From contig JAURVT010000052.1 in NCBI GenBank assembly GCA_030655315.1, positions 40,813-104,812 on the forward strand: a stretch of DNA of 64,000 nucleotides, in the 5' to 3' direction. Position numbers and translations under genes: made by a program. Position 1 is the first letter of the stretch, and each line of letters opens with the position of its first letter. This document shows, piece after piece, positions 1-8,017 of the stretch. The notes beneath the pieces were generated by a model. The model saw nothing but the letters and a program-made list of their open reading frames with translations. It was not told the origin of the DNA and ran no database searches. Source of the stretch: Nocardioidaceae bacterium. GTDB lineage: Bacteria; Actinomycetota; Actinomycetes; Propionibacteriales; Nocardioidaceae.

Positions 1-84
1 CGTGAGGAGCGCGAGCGTTCCGACGACCCCGACCCCGAGCGCGAGGACGCGTCGGGACCGGGAGGAGGCGAGGGTGGGGTGCAC
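1..84 (-). CDS. N-terminal fragment of a probable exported or membrane protein (runs off the left edge)
   Basis: A minus-strand reading frame opens with GTG at 84 and stays open for 28 codons to the window edge. The N-terminus has two arginines followed by a hydrophobic run (residues about 13-28, rich in V, L, G, A), as expected for a signal peptide or first membrane helix. A GAAAGG purine stretch lies about 8 nt upstream of the GTG. It would be divergent from the LuxR-type gene at 227. Too little is present to assign a family, and the start codon is inferred. Confidence 0.45.
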   Translation of the reverse strand, partial: MHPTLASSRSRRVLALGVGVVGTLALLT

Positions 85-142
85 GGCAGGGCCTTTCGGT
101 GACGGCCGGCCCCGAGCACGGCACGGACAGGTGCTCGCGAAC

Positions 143-200
143 GTAGTGATCGCCGTCACGCACGGCTGTACGCTCTTGCGCGTAGTGACTACGGGTAGTG
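143..200. promoter_or_regulatory. Triple GTAGTG repeat between the left-edge gene and the LuxR-type gene
   Basis: GTAGTG occurs at 143-148, 182-187 and 195-200. The middle copy lies in a perfect 13-nt palindrome CGTAGTGACTACG (181-193). The cluster sits between two divergent starts, so it is a plausible operator, perhaps for the adjacent LuxR-type protein. This is inference from spacing and symmetry only. Confidence 0.35.
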
Positions 201-226
201 GCGGCTCGGCGCCCGGAGGGGGCTCC

Positions 227-607
227 ATGCGCACGACCGTCACGACGGCGCTGTCCACGGCCGACCACCAGGCCGTCGTCGGTGCGGCGGTGGCCGCCGG
301 CGCGTGCGCGCACTGCGCCCGGCTCGTGGTCGCGCTGGTGGTCGGCGTGGCCACCGCCCGCGCCGACGCCGACGACGACCCGTTCCTCACCGAGCGGGAG
401 CGCGAGGTGCTGGTCCTGCTCGAGCAGGGCCTGACGGCGGTGCAGATCGGTCGTCGCCTCGCGATCACCCCGGCCACCGTGCGCAAGCACCTGGAGCACC
501 TCTACGCCAAGCTCGGCGTGCACGACCGGCTCAGCGCCGCCACCCACGCCCGTCGTCAGGGGCTGCTCGCCGACGACCCCGTCGTGACGGCGGTCACGGC
601 GCACTAG
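227..607 (+). CDS. Stand-alone LuxR-type HTH transcriptional regulator
   Basis: A 126-residue protein whose residues about 52-115 form a LuxR/GerE DNA-binding domain. It shows LTEREREVLVLLEQG, the recognition-helix region PATVRKHLEHLYAKLGV and a conserved R near the end of the domain. No receiver, PAS or autoinducer domain precedes it; the first 50 residues are Ala/Val-rich with a CAHC motif. ATG 227 was chosen because GGAGGG (215-220) sits 6 nt upstream; the frame is open further 5' but that part looks noncoding. Its target is unknown, though the GTAGTG repeats just upstream suggest autoregulation. Its stop codon overlaps the -10-like hexamer of the next gene. Confidence 0.75.
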   Translation: MRTTVTTALSTADHQAVVGAAVAAGACAHCARLVVALVVGVATARADADDDPFLTEREREVLVLLEQGLTAVQIGRRLAITPATVRKHLEHLYAKLGVHDRLSAATHARRQGLLADDPVVTAVTAH

Positions 608-610
608 GGT
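605..610 (+). promoter_or_regulatory. -10-like hexamer TAGGGT, probable leaderless start of glgA
   Basis: TAGGGT ends 7 nt before the ATG at 618 and overlaps the stop codon of the upstream regulator. There is no Shine-Dalgarno sequence. The same arrangement recurs at about ten genes in this window. Confidence 0.4.
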
Positions 611-617
611 GTCCGCC

Positions 618-1814
618 ATGCGTATCGACGTCCTGTCCCGTGAGTACCCGCCCGAGGTCTACGGAGGCGCCGGCGTCCACGTCGCCGAGCTGGTCTCGGC
701 GCTGCGCGCCCGGGGCGACGTCGAGGCCCGGGTGGGCTGCTTCGGCGCACCGCGCACCGAGGTCGGCACCACCGCCTACGGCACGCCGGTCGAGCTGACC
801 GACGCCAACGCGGCGCTGAAGACGCTCGGCACCGACCTCTCGATGGTCCAGGACCGGGCCGGGGCCGACCTCGTCCACTCCCACACCTGGTACGCCAACA
901 TGGCGGGCCACCTCTCGGGCCTGCTGCACGGCATCCCGCACGTCGCGACGGCGCACAGCCTGGAGCCCCTGCGTCCGTGGAAGGCCGAGCAGCTGGGCGG
1001 CGGCTACGCGCTGAGCTCGTGGGCCGAGCGCCAGGCGTTCGAGTCCGCGGCGAGAGTCGTCGCCGTCAGTGCCGCGATGCGCGACGACATCCTGCGCTGC
1101 TACCCCTCGGTCGACCCCGACCACGTGCCCGTCGTCCACAACGGCATCGACACCGAGCGCTGGCAGCCGCGCCACGACCCGGACCGGGCGCGGTCGCTCG
1201 GCGTCGACCCCGACCGTCCGAGCGCGGTGTTCGTCGGCCGCATCACCCGTCAGAAGGGCCTGCCCCACCTGCTGCGCGCGGCCCGCGACGTGCCGTCGGA
1301 CGTGCAGATCGTGCTGTGCGCCGGCGCCCCCGACACCCCTGAGATCGCCGCCGAGGTGGAGGCGCTCGTGGACGAGCTGCGGGCCACCCACCCGGGCGTC
1401 GTCTGGATCCCCGAGATGCTGCCGCGCGAGGACGTCACCACGCTGCTCACCGTCGCCACGGTGTTCCTGTGCCCGTCGGTCTACGAGCCGCTCGGCATCG
1501 TCAACCTCGAGGCGATGGCGTGCGAGACGGCCGTCGTCGCCACCGCCACCGGCGGCATCCCCGAGGTCGTCGTGCCCGGCGAGACCGGTCTGCTCGTCCC
1601 GATCGAGCAGGAGACCGACGGCACGGGCACGCCGCTGGACCCCGCGAGGTTCGAGGCCGACCTCGCGGCCGCCATCACCGACGCCGTCTCCGACCCCGAC
1701 CGCGCCGCGGCCTGGGGACGCGCCGGTCGCGCGCGCGCCGTGGAGCACTTCAGCTGGGGCGCCGTGGCCGCCAGCACCCTCGAGGTCTACGAGGCGGTCC
1801 TCGCCGAGCGGTGA
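618..1814 (+). CDS. glgA: Glycogen synthase / alpha-maltose-1-phosphate synthase, GT4-type
   Basis: A 398-residue GT-B glycosyltransferase of the actinobacterial GlgA type. The N-terminus carries the hallmark REYPPEVYGGAGVHV (residues 8-22). HSHTWY at about 88, VHNGID at 173, a nucleotide-sugar domain start GRITRQKG (207-214) and the donor-binding EPLGIVNLEA near 300 follow. In mycobacteria this family (GlgM) uses ADP-glucose to make maltose-1-phosphate for alpha-glucan synthesis; others act as glycogen synthases. Sequence alone does not separate the two, so the symbol is provisional. ATG 618 begins the conserved N-terminus; an in-frame GTG at 609 is possible. No other glycogen gene is adjacent. 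Confidence 0.88.
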   Translation: MRIDVLSREYPPEVYGGAGVHVAELVSALRARGDVEARVGCFGAPRTEVGTTAYGTPVELTDANAALKTLGTDLSMVQDRAGADLVHSHTWYANMAGHLSGLLHGIPHVATAHSLEPLRPWKAEQLGGGYALSSWAERQAFESAARVVAVSAAMRDDILRCYPSVDPDHVPVVHNGIDTERWQPRHDPDRARSLGVDPDRPSAVFVGRITRQKGLPHLLRAARDVPSDVQIVLCAGAPDTPEIAAEVEALVDELRATHPGVVWIPEMLPREDVTTLLTVATVFLCPSVYEPLGIVNLEAMACETAVVATATGGIPEVVVPGETGLLVPIEQETDGTGTPLDPARFEADLAAAITDAVSDPDRAAAWGRAGRARAVEHFSWGAVAASTLEVYEAVLAER

Positions 1815-1854
1815 CCTGCGGCGGCGCGACCAGCGAGCCGGGAGCGCGAGCCCC

Positions 1855-1860
1855 TAGGGT
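1855..1860 (+). promoter_or_regulatory. -10-like hexamer TAGGGT before the transglutaminase-like gene
   Basis: TAGGGT ends exactly 6 nt before the GTG start at 1867 with no ribosome binding site between, consistent with a leaderless transcript. Confidence 0.4.
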
Positions 1861-1866
1861 TCTCGC

Positions 1867-2673
1867 GTGATCCGCACCGTGACGTCGCACCTCGAGCTCA
1901 CCGCCGAGAAGGGCACCGAGCTCGTGTTCTCGGTCGCGGTCGCCCGCGTCGCCGGGTACGACTCGGTGGAGGAGCAGCTGGACCTCGTGTCGCACGGCGA
2001 GCCGGTGGCGTTCGAGGAGCTGCACGGCGACGGCGGGACGGTGCTGCACGTCGTCCACGCCGACCGTGACCTCGACCTGACCGTCGACTACCGGGCCGTC
2101 GTCACCGGCACCGCCGACCCGCAGGACATGGACCTCGACGAGCGGGTGGTCTACCGGCGCCCCAGCCGGTACGTGCCGTCCGACCGGGTGCTCGCGCCGG
2201 CCCATGCCGCGTTCGGCGGCTACCAGGGTCAGCGCCTGCTCGACGAGGTCGCCGCCTGGGTGCAGCGCAACATCGCCTACGTGCCCGGCGCCTCGCGCTC
2301 CACCGACGGCGCGGTCGAGACGCTCCTGAGCCGCGACGGCGTGTGCCGCGACTTCACCCACCTGACGCTCGCGTTCCTGCGCGCGCGCGACGTCCCCGCC
2401 CGCCTGGTGTCGGCCTACGCGCCCGGCCTGGTGCCGATGGACTTCCATGCCGTCGTCGAGGCGTTCATCGACGGCCAGTGGCGGGTCGTCGACACCACCG
2501 GCCTCGCCCCCCGTCAGTCGCTGGTCCGGATCGCCACCGGACGGGACGCCGCCGACACCGCCTTCCTCAGCAGCTACGGCGGCTACGTCGGCTTCACGGG
2601 CATCAAGGTCGGCGCCGTGGTCAGCCCCTCCCTCCCCGTCGACGACGGCGCCTCCCCCTTCGTCCTGCACTGA
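1867..2673 (+). CDS. Transglutaminase-like cysteine protease-fold protein
   Basis: A 268-residue protein with a transglutaminase-like domain in its C-terminal half. The presumed catalytic triad is visible: Cys160 in DGVCRDF, His194 in DFHAVVE and Asp209 in VVDTTG. The first 100 residues resemble the beta-rich N-terminal region found in bacterial transglutaminase-like proteins. No signal peptide is evident, so it is probably cytoplasmic. Proteins of this type act as peptidases or cross-linking enzymes, but the substrate cannot be inferred. GTG 1867 is supported by the hexamer 6 nt upstream. Confidence 0.82.
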   Translation: MIRTVTSHLELTAEKGTELVFSVAVARVAGYDSVEEQLDLVSHGEPVAFEELHGDGGTVLHVVHADRDLDLTVDYRAVVTGTADPQDMDLDERVVYRRPSRYVPSDRVLAPAHAAFGGYQGQRLLDEVAAWVQRNIAYVPGASRSTDGAVETLLSRDGVCRDFTHLTLAFLRARDVPARLVSAYAPGLVPMDFHAVVEAFIDGQWRVVDTTGLAPRQSLVRIATGRDAADTAFLSSYGGYVGFTGIKVGAVVSPSLPVDDGASPFVLH

Positions 2674-2688
2674 CCCCGCGGGTGGCCC

Positions 2689-2781
2689 CGCCCCGCCCCG
2701 GCGGTGCCTGGGCAACCACGCGCCCGCCCCGGCGGTGCCTGAGCCACCACGCGCCCGCCCCGGCGGTGCCTGAGCAACCAA
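2689..2781. repeat. Three tandem 31-bp units (cluster 1)
   Basis: Units at 2689-2719, 2720-2750 and 2751-2781 share the core CGCCCCGGCGGTGCCTG followed by a GCAACCA-like end, differing at a few positions. The last unit runs into a hairpin (GCAACCA 2774-2780, 15-nt loop, TGGTTGC 2796-2802). Confidence 0.8.
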
Positions 2782-2831
2782 GATCGGCCGGAACGTGGTT
2801 GCTGACGCACCGCCGGTGGTGGGTGTGGCCC

Positions 2832-2888
2832 CCGGCGGTGGGTGTGGCCCCATGATCGGCCCGAACGTGGGGCCTCACCCACCGCCGG
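2832..2888. repeat. Long hairpin, 21-nt arms and 15-nt loop
   Basis: Positions 2832-2852 are the reverse complement of 2868-2888 with one mismatch. The 15-nt loop, TGATCGGCCCGAACG, is nearly identical to the loops of the hairpins at 2774-2802 and 3020-3048. There is no U tract. Confidence 0.75.
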
Positions 2889-2965
2889 CCCGAGGGTGGC
2901 GCGCGTCCCCGCCAGGCTCGTCCTCGCTGCGTCTTCCCCGGGCGGGCAGGTGCCCCACCCGCCAC

Positions 2966-3060
2966 ACGCCCGCCCCGGCGGTGGTTGAGCAACGAAGCGC
3001 CCGCCCCGGCGGTGCCTGAGCAACCACGATCGGCCGGAACGTGGTTGCCGACGCACCGCC
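2966..3060. repeat. Two tandem 31-bp units plus hairpin (cluster 2)
   Basis: Units at 2966-2996 and 2997-3027 match cluster 1. The second is followed by a hairpin with stem GCAACCAC (3020-3027) and GTGGTTGC (3041-3048). The 64 bp at 2997-3060 nearly duplicate 2751-2814. Confidence 0.8.
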
Positions 3061-3212
3061 AGTGGGGCCGTACCCACCGCCGGCCCGAGGGTGGCCCGCG
3101 TCCCCGCCGGGCTGGTCCTTGCTGCGCCCTTCTCGACGCAGCAGGGCCGCACCCACCGCCCCACGGCACCACCGACCCCACCCCTGTGACGCCCGTCACC
3201 CAAACTCGATGC

Positions 3213-3234
3213 ACGCAGAAACTACGCAGAAACT
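3213..3234 (+). promoter_or_regulatory. Perfect 11-bp tandem repeat upstream of the molybdoenzyme gene
   Basis: ACGCAGAAACT occurs twice back to back (3213-3223, 3224-3234), 45 nt before the GTG at 3280. An 11-bp period places both copies on one face of the helix, as for tandem regulator half-sites. The regulator is unknown. Confidence 0.45.
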
Positions 3235-3279
3235 GCCCACCGGACCAATCCATTCGGGCCGCCGGGGCGAAGTACCGGT

Positions 3280-4854
3280 GTGACCACCACGGCGACCACC
3301 AAGCTCACCGCAGCGGGCCTCGGCCTGCTCGCGGCGGCCTCGGGCGTCGCCGCGTCGTCGGGGGTGGCGGCCCTCACCGGCACGCCCTCGCCGATCATCT
3401 CGGTGGGCAACCGCTTCATCCTGCTGACGCCCGGCTGGCTGAAGGACTTCGCGATCGAGCAGTTCGGCACCAACGACAAGCCCGTCCTCATCGGGGGCGT
3501 CGTGGCCGCGATCGCGATCCTGGCCGCGGTGGCCGGCCTGCTGGCGCTGTCCAGGCCGAGGGTGGCGGTCGGGATCACCGCCGCGCTCGGCCTGGTGGCG
3601 CTGCTCGCCGCCGTCACCGACGGCACCACGGACGCGAACATCGTCCAGAAGGCCCTGCCGGGCCTGGTGGCGCTCGTCGTCTCGGTGGGCGCGCTGGTCC
3701 TGCTGTTCTCGGAGTACCGCCGACGCACCGACGAGAAGACGCACGTCCTCCTCGACGCCCACCCCGGCGACGACCTGCCCGCAGGCTTCGACCGTCGCCG
3801 TTTCCTCACCGTGGTGCTCGGCACCGGCGCGGTGCTGGTGCTCGGCGGTGCGGTCGGACGCTTCCTCGGCGGCGGTGCCGCCAGCGCCTCGCGGTCCAGC
3901 ATCACCATCCCGCGACCGGCCGTCCCGGCTCCCGCCGTTCCGGCGGGCGTGCAGGCCGACGTCACCGGCATCTCGCGCTACCTCACCCGCAACCGCGATT
4001 TCTACCGCATCGACACCGCGCTCCAGGTGCCCGACGTGCCGGCCGACACGTGGTCCATCCGCATCCACGGGATGGTCGACAACGAGCTCAACCTCTCGTT
4101 CGCCGACGTGCTCGACCGCCGCCTCGTCGAGAGCCGGATCACCCTCACCTGTGTCTCCAACCAGGTCGGCGGCCCCTACGTGGGCAACGCGTCCTGGATC
4201 GGCGTCCCGCTGCAGGAGCTGCTCGCCGAGGCCGGCGTGCAGGACGGCGCCGACGCGGTGAAGTCGACCAGTGCCGACGACATGACGATCGGCACGCCCC
4301 TCGAGGCGATGACCGACGACCGCGGGTCGCTGCTGGCCATCGCGATGAACGGCGAGCCGCTCCCGCTGGAGCACGGCTTCCCCGCCCGTCTCGTCGTCCC
4401 GGGCCTGTTCGGCTACGTGTCCGCGACCAAGTGGGTCGTCGACCTCGAGGTCACCCGGTTCCAGGACTTCGAGGCCTACTGGACCCCGCGCGGCTACAGC
4501 GAGAAGGCCCCCATCAAGTTCAGCTCACGCATCGACGTCCCCAAGGCCTTCCAGACGTTCCCCCGGGACGCCGTGCGGGTCGGCGGCGTCGCGTGGGCTC
4601 AGACGGTCGGCATCCAGACCGTCGAGGTGCAGGTCGACGACAGCGACTGGAGCGAGGTCACCCTCGCCACCCAGGACAACGTCAACACCTGGCGCCAGTG
4701 GTCGTGGGAGTGGCAGGACGCCACCCCCGGGAACCACACCCTCCGCGTCCGCGCCACCAACGGCGACGGGGAGACACAGACCTCCGATCGGGCCTCAGTC
4801 AGGCCCGACGGATCCACCGGCTGGCACAGCATCCAGTTCCGGGTGGAGGACTGA
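3280..4854 (+). CDS. Membrane-anchored molybdopterin-dependent oxidoreductase, sulfite oxidase family
   Basis: A 524-residue protein. Four hydrophobic helices (about 10-33, 68-90, 95-113, 125-144) precede a fifth N-terminal-type segment after [13 protein letters not shown] (172-184), which resembles a Tat-like signal. The extracytoplasmic part carries the oxidoreductase molybdopterin domain with the molybdenum-ligating Cys291 in LTCVSN, then a Mo-co dimerisation domain (about 410-520). Relatives are YedY/MsrP-like or plant-type sulfite oxidases; the substrate is not determinable. The next gene, a fasciclin lipoprotein 77 bp downstream, is also extracytoplasmic and probably co-transcribed. GTG 3280 opens the conserved N-terminus; no strong Shine-Dalgarno sequence is visible. 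Confidence 0.88.
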   Translation: MTTTATTKLTAAGLGLLAAASGVAASSGVAALTGTPSPIISVGNRFILLTPGWLKDFAIEQFGTNDKPVLIGGVVAAIAILAAVAGLLALSRPRVAVGITAALGLVALLAAVTDGTTDANIVQKALPGLVALVVSVGALVLLFSEYRRRTDEKTHVLLDAHPGDDLPAGFDRRRFLTVVLGTGAVLVLGGAVGRFLGGGAASASRSSITIPRPAVPAPAVPAGVQADVTGISRYLTRNRDFYRIDTALQVPDVPADTWSIRIHGMVDNELNLSFADVLDRRLVESRITLTCVSNQVGGPYVGNASWIGVPLQELLAEAGVQDGADAVKSTSADDMTIGTPLEAMTDDRGSLLAIAMNGEPLPLEHGFPARLVVPGLFGYVSATKWVVDLEVTRFQDFEAYWTPRGYSEKAPIKFSSRIDVPKAFQTFPRDAVRVGGVAWAQTVGIQTVEVQVDDSDWSEVTLATQDNVNTWRQWSWEWQDATPGNHTLRVRATNGDGETQTSDRASVRPDGSTGWHSIQFRVED

Positions 4855-4931
4855 GCACCATCTCGTCCGCGAGAAGAACGCCCCGAACGGGTCCGACCAC
4901 GGGCCTGTCGACCAGAGCAAAGGAAGTCACC

Positions 4932-5600
4932 ATGCGCAGCATCCGCACCAAGTCCCTGGCCGTCGCCGCCGTCGCTCCCCTCGTCCTGTTCACCGCCGCC
5001 TGTGGCGGTGGCTCGGACGACGCCGCGTCGGACACCTCGTCCTCGGACGCCGCGACCACCGAGTCCGCCGAGCCCACCACCGACGCCGCTGACTCCGACC
5101 TCGTCGGCGCCGGCTGCGCCGACTACGCCGCCCAGGTGCCGGACGGCGCCGGTTCGGTCGAGGGCATGGCGCAGGACCCGGTGGCCACCGCCGCCAGCAA
5201 CAACCCCCTGCTGAAGACCCTGACCGCCGCGGTCTCGGGCCAGCTCAACCCCGACGTCAACCTGGTCGACACGCTCAACGGTGGCGAGTTCACCGTCTTC
5301 GCGCCCGTCGACGAGGCCTTCGCCGCGCTGCCCGAGGCCACCGTCACCGAGCTCGGCACCGCCGCCGGCGCCGAGACGCTGACCAGCATCCTCACCTACC
5401 ACGTGATCGCGGGCCAGATGGCTCCCGACGCGATCGACGGCACCTTCCCGACCGTCAACGGTGCGGACCTGACCATCTCCGGCTCGGGCGACGACATCAC
5501 CGTCGGTGAGAACGGCGCCAAGGTCATCTGCGGTGGCGTCAAGACCGCCAACGCGACCGTCTACCTGATCGACGGCGTCCTGACGCCCCCGGCCAGCTGA
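4932..5600 (+). CDS. Fasciclin (FAS1) domain lipoprotein, MPT70/MPB83-like
   Basis: A 222-residue secreted lipoprotein. The signal peptide ends in a lipobox with Cys at about residue 24 (LFTAACGGG). An Asp/Ser/Thr/Ala linker follows, then a FAS1 domain (about 80-222) with [14 protein letters not shown] and [14 protein letters not shown]1 domains mediate adhesion in other systems. Mycobacterial MPB70 and MPB83 are close structural relatives and are controlled by SigK; no sigma factor is present here. AAAGGAAG (4919-4926) provides a clear ribosome binding site. A strong hairpin follows the gene. Confidence 0.9.
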   Translation: MRSIRTKSLAVAAVAPLVLFTAACGGGSDDAASDTSSSDAATTESAEPTTDAADSDLVGAGCADYAAQVPDGAGSVEGMAQDPVATAASNNPLLKTLTAAVSGQLNPDVNLVDTLNGGEFTVFAPVDEAFAALPEATVTELGTAAGAETLTSILTYHVIAGQMAPDAIDGTFPTVNGADLTISGSGDDITVGENGAKVICGGVKTANATVYLIDGVLTPPAS

Positions 5601-5623
5601 CACCTGCTCCACCGCACCACCCC

Positions 5624-5656
5624 GACGGCCCCCGGAGCACCGCTCCGGGGGCCGTC
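5624..5656 (+). terminator. Strong hairpin terminator after the fasciclin gene
   Basis: A perfect 15-bp stem (5624-5638 with 5642-5656) and a 3-nt loop lie 24 nt after the stop codon. There is no U tract. Confidence 0.75.
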
Positions 5657-5676
5657 GTGCGTCCCGCCCACGGTTA

Positions 5677-5690
5677 CCTACCGGTAGGGT
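5677..5690 (+). promoter_or_regulatory. Palindrome CCTACCGGTAGG overlapping a -10-like TAGGGT
   Basis: A perfect 12-bp palindrome (5677-5688) overlaps TAGGGT (5685-5690), which ends 7 nt before the ATG at 5698. This looks like a repressor site on a leaderless promoter. Short TACCGGTA-type palindromes are common among TetR operators, but no regulator gene is adjacent. Confidence 0.5.
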
Positions 5691-5697
5691 GCGAGGC

Positions 5698-6513
5698 ATG
5701 GCTGCCCGCTCGTCCGCGTTCCACCCGGGCGACCGCGCCCTCGTCACCGGCGCCGCGTCGGGCCTCGGTCTGGCGCTCGCCACGCACCTCGCCGCACGGG
5801 GCTGCCGGGTCCTCGCCACCGACGTCCACGACGACGTGCCGGGCACCCTGCAGCATCTCGGTCGCGTCACGTACCGACGCCTCGACGTCACCTCCGACGA
5901 CGACTGGTCCGCCGCGCTCGCGTGGGTGCGCGAGGAGTGGAACGGCCTCGACGTGCTCGTCAACAACGCGGGCGTCGCCGCCGGGGGCCGGATCGAGCTC
6001 ACCACGACCGACCAGTGGCGCCGCGTCGTCGACATCAACCTGCTCGGCGTCGTGCGCGGCTGCCGCACGTTCGTGCCGATGCTCAAGGAGCGTCGCGCCG
6101 GACGCATCGTCAACGTCGCCTCCGCGGCCGGGCTCGTGCACCCGCCGCGGATGAGCGAGTACAACGCCGTCAAGGCCGGGGTGGTGGCGCTGAGCGAGAC
6201 GCTGTCGCACGAGCTGTCGCCGTACGACGTCGCCGTGCACGTGGTGTGCCCGACGTTCTTCCGGACCAACCTGTCGAGCTCGCTGCAGGGCGACGACGCG
6301 TCGGCGCACGCCTCGGCGGTCAAGCTGATCGACCGCTCGACGGTCACCCCCGACCAGATCGCCGCACGGGTGCTCGCCGGCGTCGACGCCGGGCGCCACG
6401 TGATCCTCACCGACCGCGAGGGCACCGTCGCGTACGCCGCCAAGCGCTTCGTCCGTCCGCTCTACGACCGCGCGATGCGCCGGGCGTCGAGGCGGATGGC
6501 CGCGCAGGAGTGA
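5698..6513 (+). CDS. Short-chain dehydrogenase/reductase
   Basis: A 271-residue classical SDR. The cofactor motif is TGAASGLG (about residues 15-22), NNAG follows near 88, the catalytic Ser lies in NVASAAG and the YNAVK catalytic motif near 158. It reduces or oxidises an unknown alcohol or ketone with NAD(P). ATG 5698 was preferred over GTG 5689 because of the upstream hexamer and palindrome. It overlaps the histidine phosphatase by 4 nt (GTGA), so the two are translationally coupled. Confidence 0.85.
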   Translation: MAARSSAFHPGDRALVTGAASGLGLALATHLAARGCRVLATDVHDDVPGTLQHLGRVTYRRLDVTSDDDWSAALAWVREEWNGLDVLVNNAGVAAGGRIELTTTDQWRRVVDINLLGVVRGCRTFVPMLKERRAGRIVNVASAAGLVHPPRMSEYNAVKAGVVALSETLSHELSPYDVAVHVVCPTFFRTNLSSSLQGDDASAHASAVKLIDRSTVTPDQIAARVLAGVDAGRHVILTDREGTVAYAAKRFVRPLYDRAMRRASRRMAAQE

Positions 6514-7154
6514 GCGCGATCCTGCTCGTCCGCCACGGCCAGGCGTCGTGGGGCACCGACGACTACGACCGGCTGTCCGAGCGCGGGCACGCCCAGGCCG
6601 GGTGGCTGGGCCAGTCCTGGGAGGCCGCGGGGTTCGTCCCGACGCACGCGGTCGCGGGCGGCATGCGTCGTCACGCCCAGACCGCGACGGGCGCGCTCGA
6701 CGTCGCCGACCCGACCTCCACGGGCTGGGACGTCGACGCGCGCTGGGACGAGTTCGACCACGAGGTCTTCGCCGGGGGCGACGCCGCCGTGCTGGGCGGC
6801 GACCCGCACGTCTTCCAGGCGGTGCTCGACGAGGGCCTCGCGACGTGGGAGGCCTCGGACGGCGCGGGCTACCCCGAGCCCTACGGGACGTTCCGCGACC
6901 GCGTGCGTGCCGGGTTCGACGACCTCGCCACGTCGCTCGGACGCGGTGAGCGCGCGGTGGTGTTCACCTCCGGCGGACCGGTGGCGCAGGTCGCGTCCTG
7001 GCTGCTGACGGGCGACGACGGCATCTGGCGGCGGATGAACCGCGTGGTCGCCAACGCGTCGGTCACCACCGTCACGATCGGCCGCTCCGGCCGGACGCTG
7101 CTGACGTTCAACGAGCACACCCACCTGCCGTCCGACGCCATCACCTTCCGCTGA
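6510..7154 (+). CDS. Histidine phosphatase superfamily protein
   Basis: A 214-residue phosphoglycerate-mutase-like phosphatase. LVRHGQ near residue 8 contains the phosphoacceptor His; the second arginine is likely in GGMRRHAQTA. The later acid/base region is around VVFTSGGPVAQV. The substrate is unknown; members range from sugar phosphatases to broad-specificity enzymes. It starts with GTG inside the stop codon of the upstream SDR and is followed 13 nt later by another SDR, so it probably belongs to one operon with both. Confidence 0.82.
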   Translation: MSAILLVRHGQASWGTDDYDRLSERGHAQAGWLGQSWEAAGFVPTHAVAGGMRRHAQTATGALDVADPTSTGWDVDARWDEFDHEVFAGGDAAVLGGDPHVFQAVLDEGLATWEASDGAGYPEPYGTFRDRVRAGFDDLATSLGRGERAVVFTSGGPVAQVASWLLTGDDGIWRRMNRVVANASVTTVTIGRSGRTLLTFNEHTHLPSDAITFR

Positions 7155-7167
7155 GCCGAGGAGCCCG

Positions 7168-7926
7168 ATGCGTCGTCGCACCCTGATCACCGGAGCGAGC
7201 TCGGGCCTCGGCGCCGGCATGGCCCGCCACCTCGCCGCGCGCGGCCACGACCTCGCGCTCACGGCCCGCCGCACCGACCGGCTCGACGCGCTGCGCGACG
7301 AGCTGCTCGCCGCCCACCCCGGGATCCACGTGGTCGCGCACCGGCTCGACGTCGACGACCACCCGCAGGTGTTCGACGTCGTCGCGGCGGCGGCCGACGA
7401 CCTCGGCGGCCTCGACCGCGTCGTCGTCAACGCGGGCCTCGGCACGGGCGCCCGCGTGGGGACGGGCCGCTTCGAGGCCAACCGCGACACCCTGATGACC
7501 AACGCGGTCGCGGCGCTCGCGCAGTGCGAGGCCGCGATGGGCCACTTCTACGCCCGCGGCGCCGGGCACCTCGTGCTCGTCTCGTCCCTGGCCGCCTACC
7601 GCGGGCTCCCGGGCGCGCAGACGGCCTATGCGGCGAGCAAGGCCGCCGTCGCCCACCTCGCCGAGGGCATCCGGATCGACCTGCTGCGCCACCCCGGGCA
7701 CGACATCGCCGTCACCACCCTGTTCCCGGGCTACATCGTGTCGGAGATGAACGACGTGGACGAGCGGGACGTCCCGCTGATGACGGGCACCGTGGCGGGC
7801 ACCCGCGCGATGGTCGACCTGATCGAGCGCGAGGTCGCCGAGGCCTCCGTCCCGCGCCTGCCGTGGGTGCCGCTCGGCTTCGTGCTGCGGCACGCCCCGC
7901 TGCGGGTGCTGCGCCGGCTCGTCTGA
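7168..7926 (+). CDS. Short-chain dehydrogenase/reductase
   Basis: A 252-residue SDR with TGASSGLG (residues 8-15), VVNAG near 90, a catalytic Ser in LVSSLAAY and the YAASK motif near 154. Its last 50 residues include a hydrophobic, Arg-rich tail (WVPLGFVLRHAPLRVLRRLV) that may contact membrane. GAGGAG sits about 5 nt before ATG 7168. It appears to be the third gene of the 5698-7926 operon. Confidence 0.85.
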   Translation: MRRRTLITGASSGLGAGMARHLAARGHDLALTARRTDRLDALRDELLAAHPGIHVVAHRLDVDDHPQVFDVVAAAADDLGGLDRVVVNAGLGTGARVGTGRFEANRDTLMTNAVAALAQCEAAMGHFYARGAGHLVLVSSLAAYRGLPGAQTAYAASKAAVAHLAEGIRIDLLRHPGHDIAVTTLFPGYIVSEMNDVDERDVPLMTGTVAGTRAMVDLIEREVAEASVPRLPWVPLGFVLRHAPLRVLRRLV

Positions 7927-7951
7927 GCCCCGGGTCGCCGCGCGGGGAGGG

Positions 7952-7968
7952 GTCTCAGAGTCCGAGAC
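7952..7968. promoter_or_regulatory. GTCTC-N7-GAGAC inverted repeat before the SDR pair
   Basis: Arms at 7952-7956 and 7964-7968 lie 50 nt upstream of the ATG at 8018. It could be an operator or a weak terminator of the preceding gene. The evidence is symmetry only. Confidence 0.25.
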
Positions 7969-8017
7969 GCCTGTCCGGATGGGGAACACCGCGGCCCGCC
8001 GGGTCCTTGAACCCTGT

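Larger units (their letters stand above)
2674..3279. other. 606-bp noncoding stretch with tandem and inverted repeats
   Basis: No credible gene lies between the transglutaminase-like gene and the molybdoenzyme. The stretch holds five copies of a 31-bp unit in two clusters, a near-duplicate module about 246 bp apart (2751-2814 and 2997-3060), and a second duplicated block (2878-2930 and 3073-3125). It also has several hairpins and an 11-bp tandem repeat near its end. Base composition and the lack of codon-like structure argue against a protein. Confidence 0.7.

Noticed and set aside
2674..3279. CRISPR array in the repeat island
   Set aside because: The 31-bp units are directly adjacent with no spacers, only five copies exist, and no cas gene is present.
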